A stretch of 64,000 nt of DNA from Musa acuminata AAA Group (GCF_036884655.1 NC_088356.1:15831001-15895000), one strand, 5' to 3'; counted from the first letter of the stretch, positions 34,618 to 47,088 are shown. The notes: generated by a model not told the origin, from the letters alone. A program made the numbers and translations.

Positions 34618-36715
34618 TGTTAGGATCAAGAGCACTAATGGGGGGGGGGGGTGAATTAGTGCAGCGGAAATCTTTCAACTATTAAAATTTCGAAAGCTGC
34701 GTTCGTTCGATAAAAATGATTTCGATGTAAAAGCCGATTCTAAGATTACTTTAACTTAAGATTAAGTGAGATGACGTTAAAGTAGATCTATGAAGGCAGT
34801 TTGCAGTTTATGATGGAAATCAGAATGCAAGCGCAAACTGAAATGCGATGTTCGTACGAAAAAACCGGTTTACGTCTAAATGCCGATTCTGAAGATACTG
34901 AACTTTGAGATACATTTTATAAATGCGCATAAGGAAGTTTGCAATTATGATTGAAATCAAAACGTAAACGTAAGCTGAAATATGATGATCGTACGAAAAA
35001 GCCGATTTACGTCTAAACGCATATTCGGAAAGCTCTGAAATTAGAAACTCGTTCGTAAAAGCGCAGAAGGCAGTAAGCTATTGAGGAGGTTTGCAGTAAA
35101 GATAAAATGCTCAAAGTAAATGCAAACTGAGATTTAGAGTGGTTCGGTCAATCTTGACCTACTCCACTTTTGGCTTCCTCCACCGACGAGGTCACCGACG
35201 TCAACTAGAGGCCTTCCTTCAATAGGCGAAGGCCAACCACCCTTTTACAGTTTCACTCCTTTTGACATGCTTAGGAGACAACCCTTATAGAAATTTTCTC
35301 TCCTCTCTTTACAACTCAAAACTTTGAAGAAAAGAGGGAGGAGAACTTTTGGCCTTTACAACAATTTTGAGCTCTAAGAATCGCAGAAAAAGGTCAAGAT
35401 TTCGGTGTTAGTTCATGCTCTTTCAGTGTTGAATGGGTGGGGTATTTATAGGCCCCAACCCAGTTCAAATTTGGAGCTCAAAACTGTCAATTCCCAGAAT
35501 TCCGGGATCAGGCGGTTGCACCTCCTGATTGGGGCGATTGCACTGCCTGGCAAAGCTCGAAGACTAAGCCTCTGGGCGGTGCCACCTCTGTCAGGGGTGG
35601 TTGCACATCTCTGCTAGAGCTCGAAGACCAAGCTCAGGCGGTTGCACCTCCTGACTAGGGCGGTTGCACCGCCTGCCAGGGCTCGAAGACCGAGCTCAGG
35701 CGGTGCTACCTCCTGTCAGGAGAGGTTGCACCACCCAGTCTCGCTTGGAGACTGAGCCCAGGCGGTTGCACCTCCTGGCTGGGGCGGTTGCACCGCCCAG
35801 TCTCCCTGGGAGACTTAGCCCAGGCGGTGCTACCTCCTGGCTTGGGCGGTTGCACCTCCCACAGCAATCAGGGTCCGAATGGGTAGATCCATTCGGCCCA
35901 AATTGGGTCTTTCAGGGGCCCAATTGCTCCAAGATTAAGCTAATGGGATCACCTCCCATTTCCAACTTAATCATTGTACTAACCACGATAAATTCTAAGA
36001 CAATTTCTGCAGCTTGCTCCGGTGCGTCAATCGCTTCTTCCGGCGAGTTTCCGGCGAACTTCCGTCGATCATCCGATGAACCCTCGGTGATTCTCCTGCG
36101 GACTTCCGGAAAACTCCTGGACTTGCGACGATCCACTTGGCGAGTTCCGACGAGATTCTTTGGCAAGCTTATGGACTTCTCGGATTTGTTCCCGCAGAAC
36201 CTCCGACGACTGTCCGAACTTCCGTCGAGCTCTCGAACTCCCAATGTGATCATTGTCATGACTCCGGCGTAACTCCTGCTGCATGTCTTTCTTCCTTCTT
36301 AGTTAATCCTGCACACTCAAAATAAAAACTTTGATCGAGACAATTAATCCTAAGCAATTAACCAAGTTGTCAGGTATGTCATTGGTCCCTCGATGCTTCG
36401 TCTGATTCTTCGACGCATCGTCCTTTCCTGCAACCTACTGCCCAATCGGCCAGTTGACTCCGCAACTCCGTTATCCTTTGCACAATACCCACTCTTCTTG
36501 GCCCGATGCCTGAGTCCACGACCCGAAGCCTTCTGTCGATACGTCGACCGATCCACCGGCCCGACGTCCAATCTTCTGACATGTTCCTCCGGCACAACAT
36601 GATGTTCCTGCTTTAATTGTCTCATCCTGATCAAAGCATCCTACGTCACTCAAAACGCTGATTAAATCATAAACATATATTAAGTAGTTTCATCATCAAA
36701 ATACGAGATTCAATA
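34618..36715 (-). repeat. 5' LTR of D (2,098 bp)
   Basis: TGTTAGGATC (34618) to GATTCAATA (36715; CA decayed to TA). Stem-loop 34632-34662; TATA-like box (TATTTATA) at 35443-35450; palindromes 35511-35860. Confidence 0.92.
35511..35860 (-). repeat. GC-palindrome array, 5' LTR of D
   Basis: About ten ggcggttgcacctcc/ggcggttgcaccgcc units. Confidence 0.88.
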
Positions 36716-36741
36716 GTTGTCATCATCAAAAAGGGGGAGAT
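36716..36741 (+). other. Right TSD of D and terminal polypurine tract of C
   Basis: gttgt (36716-36720), then catcatc and AAAAAGGGGGAGA (36728-36740) abutting the C 3' LTR. Confidence 0.85.
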
Positions 36742-38765
36742 TGTTGAATCTCGTATTTTGATGATGAAACTACTTGATATATGTTTATGATTTAATCTGC
36801 GTTTTGAGTGACGCAGGATGCTTCGATCAGGATGAGACAATTAAAGCAGGAAAATCATGTTGTGCCGGAGGAACATGTCAGAAGATTGGACGTCGGGCCG
36901 GTGGATCGGTCGACGTATCGAAAGAAGGCTTCGGGCCGTGAACTCGGGCATCGGGCCAAGAAGAGCGGGTATTGTGCCAAGGATATCGGAGTTGCAGAGT
37001 CAACTGGCCGATTGGGCAATAGGCTGTAGGAGAGGACGATGCGCCGAAGAATCAGACGAAGTGTCAAGGGTCCAATGACATGCCGGACAACTTGGTTAAT
37101 TGCTTAGGATTAATTGTCTCGATCGAAGTTTTGTTTTAAGTGTGTAGGATTAACTACGATGGAAGAAAGATATGCAGCAGGAGTTGCGCCGGAATCAAGA
37201 CAATGATCACGTTGGGAGTTCGAGAGTTCGACGGAAGTTCGGACAGTCGCCGGAGGTTCTGCGGGAACAAATCCGAGAAGTCCATGAGCTTGCCAAAGAA
37301 GCTTGTCGGAACTCGCCAAGTGGATCGTCGCAAGTCTAGGAGTTTGCTGGTAGTCCGCAGGAGCATCACCGAGGGTTCATCGGATGATCGACGGAAGTTC
37401 ACCGGAAGCTCGCCGGAAGAAGCGATTGACGCACCGGAGCAAGTTGCAGAAAATGTCTTAGGGAATATCGTAGTTAGCACAATGATTAAGTTGGAAATGG
37501 GAGGTGATCCCATTAACTTAATCTTGGGGTAATTGGGCCCCTGATAAACCCAAATTGGGCCGAATGAATCAACCCATTCGAACCCTGATTTCTGCCAGGC
37601 GGTTGAATCGCCCAAGCCAGGCGGTGGCACCGCCTGGGCTCAGTCTCCGAGCAAGACTGGGCGGTGCAACCGCCCCAGCCAAGAGGTGGCACCGCTTGGG
37701 CTCGGTCTCCGAGCTCTGGCTGAGCGGTGCAACCGCCCCAGTCAGGTGGTGGCACCGCCTGAGCTCAGTCTTCGAGCTCTGGCAGGAGGTGCAACCACCC
37801 CTGACAGAGTTGGCACCGCCTAGAGGCTCAGTCTTCGAGCTCTGCCAGGCGGTGCAACCGCCTCAGTCAGGCGGTGCAACCGCTAGATCATGGAATTCCG
37901 GGAATTGACAGTTTTGAGCTCCAAATTCAAACTGGGTTGGGGCCTATAAATACCCCACCCTTTTAGCACTGAAAGGGGCACCTACAAACCACTGAAATCC
38001 TGATCTTATTCTATGATTCTTAGTGCTCAAAATTGTTGTAAAGGCCAAAAGTTCTTCTCCCTCTTTTCTTCCAAGTTCTGATCTTTAAAGAGAGGAGAGA
38101 AAATTTTGTAAGGGTTGTCTCCTAAGCCCGTCAAAAGGAGTGAAACTGTAAAAGGGTGGTTGGCCTTCGCCTATTGAAGGAAGGCCTCTAGTTGACGTCG
38201 GTGACCTCGTCGGTGGAGGAAGCCAAAAGTGGAGTAGGTCAAGATTGACCGAACCACTCTAAATCTCGGTTTGCATTTACTTTGAGCATCTTATCCTTAC
38301 TGTAAATCTCCTTAAAATCTTACTGCTTTCTGCGCATATACGATCGGGTTTCAAGCTTTGCACTTTCCGAATCGGCGTTTAGACGTAAATTAGTTTTATC
38401 GTACGATCATCATATTTTTGTTTGCGTTTACGTTTTGATTTCTATCATAATTGTAAACTGCCTTTATATCCTTGCTTTAACTGCATCTCGCTTAATCAAG
38501 TGATTTACGAATCAGCATTTAGACGTAAATCAGTTTTTTCGTACGAATATCATATTTCAATTTGCGCCTACTATCTTATTTGAACTATAACTGCAAACTG
38601 CATTTATATCTTTGCTGCATCTCGCTTAATCAAAAGTTAAAGTGATTTACGAATCAGCTTTCTTATCGAAATCAGTTTTATCGAACGAACGCAGTCTTTT
38701 TTTATCGTAGAAGGTTTTCCGCTGCACTAATTCACCCCCCCCTCTTAGTGCTCTTGATCCTAACA
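36742..38765 (+). repeat. 3' LTR of C (2,024 bp)
   Basis: Same ends and order as 22514-24516. Palindromes 37595-37888 with one more gcggtgcaaccgc unit than the 5' copy; TATAAATA at 37945-37952; poly-C near 38736-38743. Confidence 0.93.
37595..37888 (+). repeat. GC-palindrome array, 3' LTR of C
   Basis: The same unit types as the 5' LTR plus an added unit near 37862-37885 (cagtcaggcggtgcaaccgc). Confidence 0.9.
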
Positions 38766-39729
38766 AGATGCAGAGCTCCGTTACAAGTTGTAGGAGAATT
38801 GGGCTATGTTTAACAGCTTCACCCAATCTCATTGGTTGGCACTTATATAGTGCCCAAGATATTACTCAAGGAGTGAGTTTATCCTTTTAGTTTGGCCATC
38901 TGCTTAGGGGTGGAGGCTTATGGAGAAGTATAACTTAGACCACAATAATTTAAATAGCTCAGTCTAGGAACCGAGCATCTCAATCACTAATGATATTATG
39001 TAGGACTCGCTAATACTTCACCATATTCTTCATCATCAGCTTGGCTGCCTCCTCTGCTGAACAGTGTAGGGGTGTAGTAATGAAATTTACATACTTTGAA
39101 AATTGATCAACTACCACGAGTATCGATCCAAGGCCTCCTACTGCCAATAAACTTGATATGAAATCCAAGAAAATGCTCTCCCACGGTCTTTCTGGTATGG
39201 GCAACATCTCTAAAGTCTCATTAGCTTTCGTTGCTCCACATTATCTTGTTGGTAAGTAAGGTACATTCGAACATATTTGTCCTCATCTTTGGCTAGTAAA
39301 AGGCTCTCTCCATGAGAGCCAATGTTTGGTGAATGCCTAGATGTCCGACCTAAAGAGAATCGTGATACTCTCTCAAGAGTTTACACCTTGTCCACTTGAG
39401 GAACATAAACTATATTCCCTTTTATGTAGACAAGTCCCTCCTGGACCTAAAATCATCGTGCCTTACCTTCTTTTATTAGTTGCATTAGGGTTACTACCTA
39501 GGGATCACTGTATAATCCATCCCTGACCATTGAAAGGAAGCTGAAGTGTAGTTAACTTACTTGGCCTCTACCCTCCAACTGCATGGCAGTCACCCGCTCC
39601 ACCATCCGGCTTAACACATCGACTATGACATTTGCTCTTCTGGGCTTTTACTTTATTGCTATATCAAGTTCGGCTAGGAAGTCTTATCATCATGCTTATT
39701 TTGGGGAGAGTTTCTTTTAAGTTTAGAAG
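38766..39729 (-). pseudogene. pol: Gypsy N pol 5' part: RNase H end and integrase
   Basis: Minus strand. From 39729 it reads the end of RNase H (VIVDVLSRMVERV), then a degenerate integrase zinc region. At 39207-39010 comes the core start LPIPERPWESIFLDFI and VVVDQFSKYVNFI. Near 38800 it reads AQFSYN...RSSAS, and the next codons are across element C at 22513. The first bases (38766-38770) are the right TSD of C. At 39729 it is cut by LTR K. Chromovirus-like gypsy; broken by stops and shifts. Confidence 0.8.
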
Positions 39730-40269
39730 TGTTAGGATCGAAATCGACACTAAGGTGGTTGGGGGGGGGGGGGGGGGGAGGGGGAGGGATGAATTCTTGT
39801 TCGATGAAAACCGATATCGGAAAGATGTTAACTTGAAGACATGTTTGTAAGCGTAGTGAAAGTAAGAAATCAGTTTGTAATGAAAATGAAGAGATTAAAG
39901 TAAATGTAAACCAAATTTATATTGGTTCAGTTGTCATGACCTACATCCACTCCCAATTTCTCTTTAAGGCCACCGACTTCCACTACCAATCTTCTTTTAG
40001 CGAGTAAAGATTAACTACCATTTTATACCCTTTTTTCTCTTTTTCACAGGTTTAGGAGATAACTTTTATAACCACTCACCCCTCTCTTAAACTTCACACA
40101 ACACTTAGAGCTTGAGAGGAGTTCTCATAATATTACAACATAGTTTTCTTTCTTTATTACTCTCAATTCTTGTCTAAACTGATCAGAGATGAATAAGGTT
40201 TTTATAGACCCCAAATAGATTTAAATTTGGAGCCAAAAATTTGAATCCCCGAGATTTTAGGGTACTAGC
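39730..40269 (-). mobile_element. LTR fragment K (U5 to palindromes)
   Basis: TGTTAGGATCG at 39730, a long poly-G run at 39761-39779, a gaattc...cgatgaaaaccg block, and leader similar to H. It stops at gtactagc/40270, exactly where the palindrome array of the related H LTR starts. The U3 is not seen again in the window. Confidence 0.7.
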
Positions 40270-40909
40270 TGTTGAATATCAGATTTTGATAATGAAATTA
40301 ATTAATGAATTAATGATATAATCCATGTGTTGAGATAAGTGATGTAGGACTAACTACGATCGTGAGATAGGCAAAACAATTAAAGAATAATCTAAATTGG
40401 GTCGGAGTTAATGATCGGGCATCGGGCCAAATGAGTTGAGGGATACACCGAAAGATCAGATGATGCAGTGAAAGCTCATTGGAAGTTTGTCGGGAGTTCA
40501 CCGAAAGTTCATCGGAAGATTGTTAGGAGTTCGTCGAAAGCTCACTAGAAGATCATCGAGAGTTCGTCGGAAGTTCATCGAGAGTTCGGATGAATAATTG
40601 ATATGTCGGACAACTAGGATTACTTGCATTATAATTGTCTAGCCTTAATTGTCATAGTTAGGGTTTCAATTCGAGTTAGTTTTAGGAGAAATCCTACTAA
40701 CTAAATTAGGGGTCAACTAGGCCTTTAACATGTCTGAATTGGGCCGTTTGGATGGCCTATTTAGCCACTTGGAGCCATGTTAAGCGGTGGCACTGCCCAG
40801 ACCAGGCAATAGAACCGTTTGAGGCTCAGCCTCCTAGGTGGTCTAAACGGTGGTACCACCGACAGTTAATGCTGTCAGATGGTGGTACCACCCTATCAGG
40901 CGATGGTAC
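40270..40909 (+). mobile_element. LTR fragment L (U3 to palindromes)
   Basis: TGTTGAATATCAG at 40270 and family U3 blocks (repeated gttcatcggaag/gttcgtcggaag phrases near 40495-40585), then palindromes from 40779. It stops at gatggtact/40910 where the LTR of E starts. Confidence 0.7.
40779..40909 (+). repeat. GC-palindrome array in L (cut)
   Basis: gcggtggcactgcc, ggtggtaccacc and similar units, ending within the unit where E begins. Confidence 0.75.
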
Positions 40910-41801
40910 TATTGAATGTCAAATTTTGATGATGAAATTAATTGATAAATTATTTGATTAAATCTATATGTTGAGAAAAGTATGCAAGATTAACTATGAT
41001 TGCAATCAAGGCATAAAACAAAACGAAGTGCTAGAGTCAAGATTGAGATTTCGTTAAGAGTTCGAGAGTTCGTCGGAAGTCCGGACATTTGTCGGAAGTT
41101 CTACCAAAATTGACCAAGAAGTTCAGGAGCTTACCGGGAGTTCGCTGGAACATTGCCGAGAGATCGTTGAAAGCTTGCCGGAGGAAACCTAGACTAACTA
41201 GACTTGATTTGCTTAGTATATGCCTTAAGAATCATAGTTAGCATGTAATTAGGGTTAGATTTAGGAGGTAATCCCACTAACTCTATTAGGGGCCAATTAG
41301 GCTCATAATTGGACTGGTTTGGGCTAGATTCAAGGCTCAACCAGGTTGTTGGACCCTGTCTAACGGTGGCACCACTAGACTAGGGTGGTGGAACCGCCGA
41401 GGGAACGGTCTCCGAGGTGGTCTGGGCGGTGATACTGCCAGCAGTTATTACTTGTCAAGCAGTGGTACCACCCTATCAAGTGGTGATATCATCAGAGCTC
41501 AATATCCGAGACTCTATCAAGCGGTGGTACCATCAGACTGGGTGATGGTAGTACTACCAAGTGTCAAAGTGTTAGGTAGTGGTACCACCCAGTGTCAGGT
41601 AGTGGTACCACCCAGTATCTCTTTACTGCATTCAACTTTACTTCATTTTAAACTGTCCAATCCCCTCTTCTCTACTCATTCAAGAAAAATGAAATGATTT
41701 TCGTTGGAATCGAATTTTATCGTATGAAGATTTTCAAATCGATGTAAATTTTTCGCTGCACTAATTCACCCCCTCTCTTAGTGCCGCTCTTGATCCTAAC
41801 A
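40910..41801 (+). mobile_element. 5' LTR of copia element E (892 bp, internally deleted)
   Basis: Starts TATTGAATGTC (TG decayed to TA) and ends GATCCTAACA at 41801. Palindromes 41360-41612. The TATA and most of the leader seen in other LTRs are missing between 41625 and 41700. The U5 end keeps GCACTAA...TTAGTGC. Confidence 0.8.
41360..41612 (+). repeat. GC-palindrome array, LTR of E
   Basis: Degenerate ggtggtaccacc-type units (for example aagcggtggtaccatc, aggtagtggtaccaccc). Confidence 0.8.
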
Positions 41802-41803
41802 AT

Positions 41804-41815
41804 TGATATCAAAGC
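41804..41815 (+). other. Degenerate primer binding site of E
   Basis: tgatatcaaagc, two changes from TGGTATCAGAGC. Confidence 0.7.
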
Positions 41816-41851
41816 AAGGTCACTCTCATTTTAGTTTGAAACCTAAGAGAG

Positions 41852-43600
41852 ATGACATTTGTTAGCAACCAAGAGGGTCACTCAATTATACGTCCACCCA
41901 TAATCAATGGGATAGATTATACCTATTGGAAGACTAGAATAAGGATTTTTCTAATTTTATGAATTTTGAGTTATGGAATATTATGAAAAATGGCTTTCAA
42001 AAGTCTTCTCTTCCGATAAACGATTGGAATGAGTTGGAGTAGAAGACTTTCACATTAAAAGCCAAGATATGAATGCCTTGTTTTGCGCTTTAGATAAATA
42101 TGAGTTCAATCAAGTGTCTAAATGGCTTTTAATATTTGGCATACACTCGAAATCACTCACAAGGTCACTAGTAGAGTAAAGAAGTCCAAAATTAATCTTT
42201 TAGTCCATATTTAAGAGTTGTTTCGGATGAAACCAAGTGAGACCATTGGAGACATGTACACCCGGTTTACGAATATTATCAATGGTCTAAAAGGACTTGG
42301 TAAAAGTGTTTCTAATTTCAAACTTGTTAACAAAATATTAAGATCCCTTCTAAAGAGTTGGGATCCTAAAGTAATAGCAATTCAAGAAGCCAAGGACTTG
42401 AACAACTTTCTGCTCGAATAACTTATTATGTCTTTGATGACCTATGAAATAACCTATAATACTTATGAAGAGCTTGAGAACAACTTTCCAAAAAAATGAA
42501 GGATATGCACTAAGAACTCATAAAGACCACTTGAAAGAAAATTCAAGTGATGAGGACTATAATGATGACTTCGCACTCTTGATAAGAAAGTTCAAAAAAT
42601 TCATAAAAAGAAATAAATCTAAAAATGATACTAAAAATAAAATTGAACCCAAAAAAGAACAAGTTATATGCTATGAATGCAAGAAGTTGGGACATTTCAA
42701 AAGCGAATGTCCCCAAGTAAAGAAAAAGCAACCAAAGATGAAGAAGGTACTCAAAGCGACGTGGGATGACTCGAGGGATTTCGAAGACGAAGAATAAAGC
42801 AACAAGAAGATCACCAACTATGTACTAATGGCTATCGAAGATGAGCCAAGTAGTTCATTAGATGTAAATTTATCTTTCGATGAGCTTTTAAGTGCTTTTC
42901 ATGAATTTTTTAATGAATGCAGAACTTTGAGTAAAAAGTATAATTCTTTGAAAAAGGAGCATACCCTTTTAAATATTAATTTTAAAAAAATTTAAGCATG
43001 ATAATCCTTTTTTGCCTCCATGCACTAGGTGTGAATATTTAGAGGCACTTGAGAAGGAAAACTTGCTACTCAAAGAAACTTTAGAAAAATTTGAGGTTAG
43101 TAGCAAGTCCTTGTACATGATCCTTGCCAATAAGGGTCACGTTCATAGAAGAGGCAGAATCAGATTTATGAGTAGCTCTCACCAAAATCCAACAACCTTT
43201 GTTAAAGGCCCTACCTTGCATGCATCACCCCACACCAAATGCAACTTTTATTGCAAACTCGGACATGTTGCTTATAAATATTCACTTAAGAGATATAGTC
43301 TATACAAATTAATTTGGGTTTCTAAAGGAACCATAAAGAACTCTATACAAAGCGATAAGTTGAGTAGATCAATTTTTGAAGTACCCAATGTCAAATGATT
43401 ACCTAAAAATCACCCTTTTTTTAGAAATGTTTACCATCACAAGCTAGGAGCAAGAATGATAGTTTGATAGTAGATGTTGAAGGCTTATGACTGGAGATCC
43501 AAAACACTTCATAAAGCTCTCTAGCCAGAACAACAAAGGAAATATAATTGGAATTAGAACTATCGGTAACAAAATAAATTTAAATGAAGATGTTTTATAT
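41852..43600 (+). pseudogene. gag: Gag and start of protease of element E (broken)
   Basis: ATG at 41852, then a Gag core with many stops and shifts. The best parts are 42218-42421 (TIGDMYTRFTNIINGLKGLGKS), 42465-42797 with a complete first zinc knuckle (CYECKKLGHFKSEC near 42670), and 43012-43398 with the coiled-coil and second knuckle-like part that A also has. A protease remnant follows (LMTGDPKHF near 43485). Similarity to pol stops at about 43600. Everything from integrase to RNase H is gone. The site that is GAG|GT in A reads GAG|CC here. Confidence 0.82.
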
Positions 43601-44952
43601 TCAATAAAATCATGCTTGATGATGTGATTTGAAATCATATGTTTTGAAATTATGTGCTACACATTTGATCTTGAAAATTATTATTTGGTTTTCGATTTTA
43701 AACGATGATGCATGTTTTTATTTGGTATAAAAGAAAAAGATATGTTTGTATAAACTATTATTCTTGAAAATGTCTCTATCCCTAAAATCTTATCGATTTT
43801 TCAATAAGAAATTGATAAATCTATTTGTCATTTTGAATCTCTTAAAGTGATTTTGATGATTTGTTGATTTGAATTTGGATGAGTTTCATTTAACGATAAT
43901 TTTTATCTTGATTTCTCAATATTTATAACTTAAGATTTATTCTATATGAATCAAGATCTTTTATCCTCGATGTTTCTTTTTGCTATCTACTATCCAAATG
44001 AATCATGATTGGTATCATTACTATGTTTCTTCTTGTCATTTTCTAAAGAGGAAAACTTTCTAAATGAATCATGATTTTTCAATATTATAAATTTTATGAT
44101 TCATAATGAATTGAGAGATATTATACATGAATTGAGATCCTTTATGTGTTCTCTCATGACTCCTTTTGCTATAGGAATGTCTTTATCTATATCATGATCT
44201 TGAATTCTCGATATTGATACTTGAAATCTTTCTATAAATTAAAATATTATTTTTGAACTCCCATAGTTTTTTTTTGCTATTTACTATGATTCTTCTTTTC
44301 GCTATTTGAGTCATAAAAAAAGAATCATAATTTTTCTCTTGATTTTTTGATATTTGATTACAACTTGAAAGTTTTATTATGAATCAAATTTTTTCACAAA
44401 TTGTCTTCCTACGATTCTTCTTGGTATTCTCTTAAAAGGGGGGGATGCATTCAAATTAACCATGATATATTACTAGACTTCTTGATGTTTACAATTTGAA
44501 GTTTATTATGTAAATTTTTCTTGTATTTATGATTTGTATATCTCGCGATATGATTGAATTATTGTTTTAAAAAAGGAAGGAAATTGTTAGCTTGCATATT
44601 GCAAAAGAGAACAAAAAATATAGTGCTAGCTTGAATGATAAACTTAAATCTCCCAAATACATAAACTCTTCTTATATATTTTTTGGATCATGATCTTGAT
44701 TTCTTGAATTTTGTAACTTATTAAGATCGTTTCCTATCATTCCTTCTATTTATGAAAGAAAAAATTGTCAAAAATGACACATGATCTTTTGGTATTCATG
44801 AATTAATCTTTCATTTTTAATGATTGAAATATTGATGAAAATTTACCTTTATTATTTATTTTTGTCATGATGTGAAAATTGATATAATGAGAAAATTTTT
44901 ATACTATTGTAACCATCCATTCTTTTTGACAATGACAAAGGGGGGGCAAAAC
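43601..44952 (+). other. AT-rich noncoding interior of E
   Basis: No ORF supported. Same character as the interiors of C, D and H, with a polypurine-type block (gacaatgacaaagggggggca) near 44929-44948, directly before the gypsy F insertion. The 3' LTR of E is not in the window. Confidence 0.7.
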
Positions 44953-45346
44953 TGTTAGGACTCTAGCTAGAAGAGTCCTAATTGAGAGGGACATTTATGT
45001 AAAACCTACCTAAGTCGACCCTTATTAAAGAGATGAAGAGGCTGGCTAGGATTATGAGGTTTTTTCTTGGAGAAGAATTAGGAGTTGTAAGGGAATATGA
45101 GTCTTGAGTAGGACTCCTATTAGGAGTTGGTTAGAAGTAAGAGTCTTAAGTAGGAGTCCTATTAGGAGTTAGGGTTTAGAAGCCCTATAAATAGCCATGT
45201 ATTCCTCCTCTTTTCTTAAGCAATAGATGAATCTTTTCTGCAGCCTTTGAGCAGCAACTTGGAGGGAGGAACCCCTATAGAGTTCCAAGGAGGCCGATCC
45301 CCTAAAGAGATCAACCCCAAGTTTAGAATCTGCAAGGGTTCTAACA
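44953..45346 (+). repeat. 5' LTR of gypsy F (394 bp)
   Basis: TGTTAGGACTC...GGTTCTAACA. CTATAAATAG (45184-45193) is the TATA box. No GC palindromes and no poly-C stem-loop, unlike the copia LTRs. A putative TSD aaaac precedes it. Confidence 0.85.
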
Positions 45347-45348
45347 CC

Positions 45349-45360
45349 TGGTATCAGAGC
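45349..45360 (+). other. Primer binding site of F
   Basis: TGGTATCAGAGC, two bases after the LTR. Confidence 0.92.
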
Positions 45361-46077
45361 AGTGTTCTTGGCATCTTGCTGCCCTTCCATAGCCATCCAT
45401 CAGCCCTCCACAGCCGCCCAAAGCAATTCCCACAATTGCTTAAAAGATCGTCGCCAAATTTCGCCATCATCTCCACCACCGCGGATCATCCCGTGAATTG
45501 CAATAGGTTCTGGTTTCCTACCTTACTGCTGCTGCAATTTAGTTATCCCTATCCGAAAATCCAAAAAAAAAAAAATTGTTCCTATATTGCTGCATAAACT
45601 TTTCGTCATAAAGTTTTCATCTCTACAACGAAAGATACATTGCAGAATTTCAGCCGCATAGCACTATTTTTTTGATCTTGATACTATATTTTCTCTGTCA
45701 TATAAACTAAGATATTACTGTCAATTCCTTCCTCAAATCTCTCAAATTTTTGGTGGAGATTTCGTTGAAAAACCGTTGTTTCTTCAACGACAATTCTGCT
45801 CTTACAAGACAACACAATTCTGCAGCAAACTTTCACTGATTTCTATTAAACCTTTGCTGCCATCCACCACAGATCGAAAACTTTCATCTACAGCCCTAAA
45901 ACTCCACCAAACCACACCCTCAAACTGCACCCAAAAAAGCCACAAAACAAACCTAAACCGCAGCCTACATCTACCAATCCACCAACCCTTTCAACCATCA
46001 CTTCTCTCAACTTATACATGCCTTTAACCCATCAACAAAAGAGAGATCTTAACATCACAGATTTGGAGTCATATACT
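45361..46077 (+). other. Leader of gypsy F
   Basis: About 0.7 kb between PBS and gag ATG, C-rich in its second half. No conserved ORF that I recognise. Confidence 0.6.
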
Positions 46078-47088
46078 ATGGCATCTGAGGAGGCAATCAA
46101 TACTAAATTTGAAGCCTTTGAGGCATGAATGGAGGATAAGATTCGGACTCTCCTTACCGAATTCAGTTTGGGCCGACCATGAAGCCCGAAGAAATCACAT
46201 CAAGGAGAGAGCTCTAACCAATCACATCATGCCCAAAGAGATGACTTCCAAGAGAGGGGAGGCTCTATGACCGACCCCAACTATTCGCGCATGAGAGTGG
46301 ACTTCCCTAGATGGGAAGAAGGAGACCCAATTGGTTGGATCTCACGTGTGGAGCGATATTTTCGGTACCATAAAACTACGGATGCATCCATGGTGGAAAT
46401 TACAGCTATACATCATGAAGGGGATGCCATACAATGGTTTGACTAGTTTAAACACACTTATGGAGTCCTTTCATGATGACAATTCAAAGAAGGACTACTG
46501 ATCCACTTCGGACCAACTAATTACGAGAACATTGACGGACAACTAGCAAAGATCCGATAAACCTCCACCATTCAGGAGTACCAAACCAGGTTTGAAAGGT
46601 TATCTAATCAAACTCGTGATTGGTCTGAAAAACAGCTATTGGGGACCTTTATTGAGGGCTTAAAGCCGGAGATCCAGGGAGAAGTTAAGGCGCGACAACC
46701 ATACACGCTTATGGCAGCCATCTCTTTCGCATAACTTCAAGATGAGCGATTGAACCATAAAGCCTGGAGGACTAGGATCGCTCCTCGACCTACAATACTA
46801 AAGCCCTCAGCCCCTCCTACTATCAACCAAGTCCCTGCACCGAAAAGGTTAACAAAAGAAGAACTTCGGGAGCGATCTGCGAAGGGGTTATATTGGCATT
46901 GCGACGAGCCGTGGAGCCACGAGCATCGCTGTAAAAAAGGGAGACTTCTTATGATTGAACTAGTAGAAGAAGAAGTCATTGAACATCCACAAGAGAGCCT
47001 TGAATATGAAATAGAAGATATGGAAGAAGAGCTATAACCGACCGACATTACAGTACACGCACTAGCCGGCTACTCAAACCCGCAAACG
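46078..47088 (+). pseudogene. gag: Gag of gypsy F (broken)
   Basis: ATG at 46078 with a stop after 15 codons. The retrotrans_gag core is readable with breaks from about 46290 to 46740 (RVERYFRYH, GDAIQWF, LIHFGPTNY, IEGLKPEIQGEV). The open part 46750-47037 holds a zinc knuckle GLYWHCDEPWSHEHRC in which the first Cys of the expected CxxC...H...C is Tyr. A TAA at 47035-47037 separates it from the protease. Nucleocapsid role lost in this copy. Confidence 0.82.

Larger units (their letters stand above)
28425..36715 (-). mobile_element. Copia element D, gag-only, 8,291 bp
   Basis: Minus-strand element with LTRs 28425-30422 and 34618-36715, PBS, open gag and AT-rich interior, no pol. It is inserted into C between the attgattgt block and the terminal polypurine tract. 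Confidence 0.93.
22514..38765 (+). mobile_element. Copia element C, gag-only, split by D
   Basis: LTR, PBS, gag, AT-rich interior, polypurine tract, LTR. Without D it is about 7.96 kb. There is no pol. It is inserted in the integrase of gypsy N. Confidence 0.92.
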
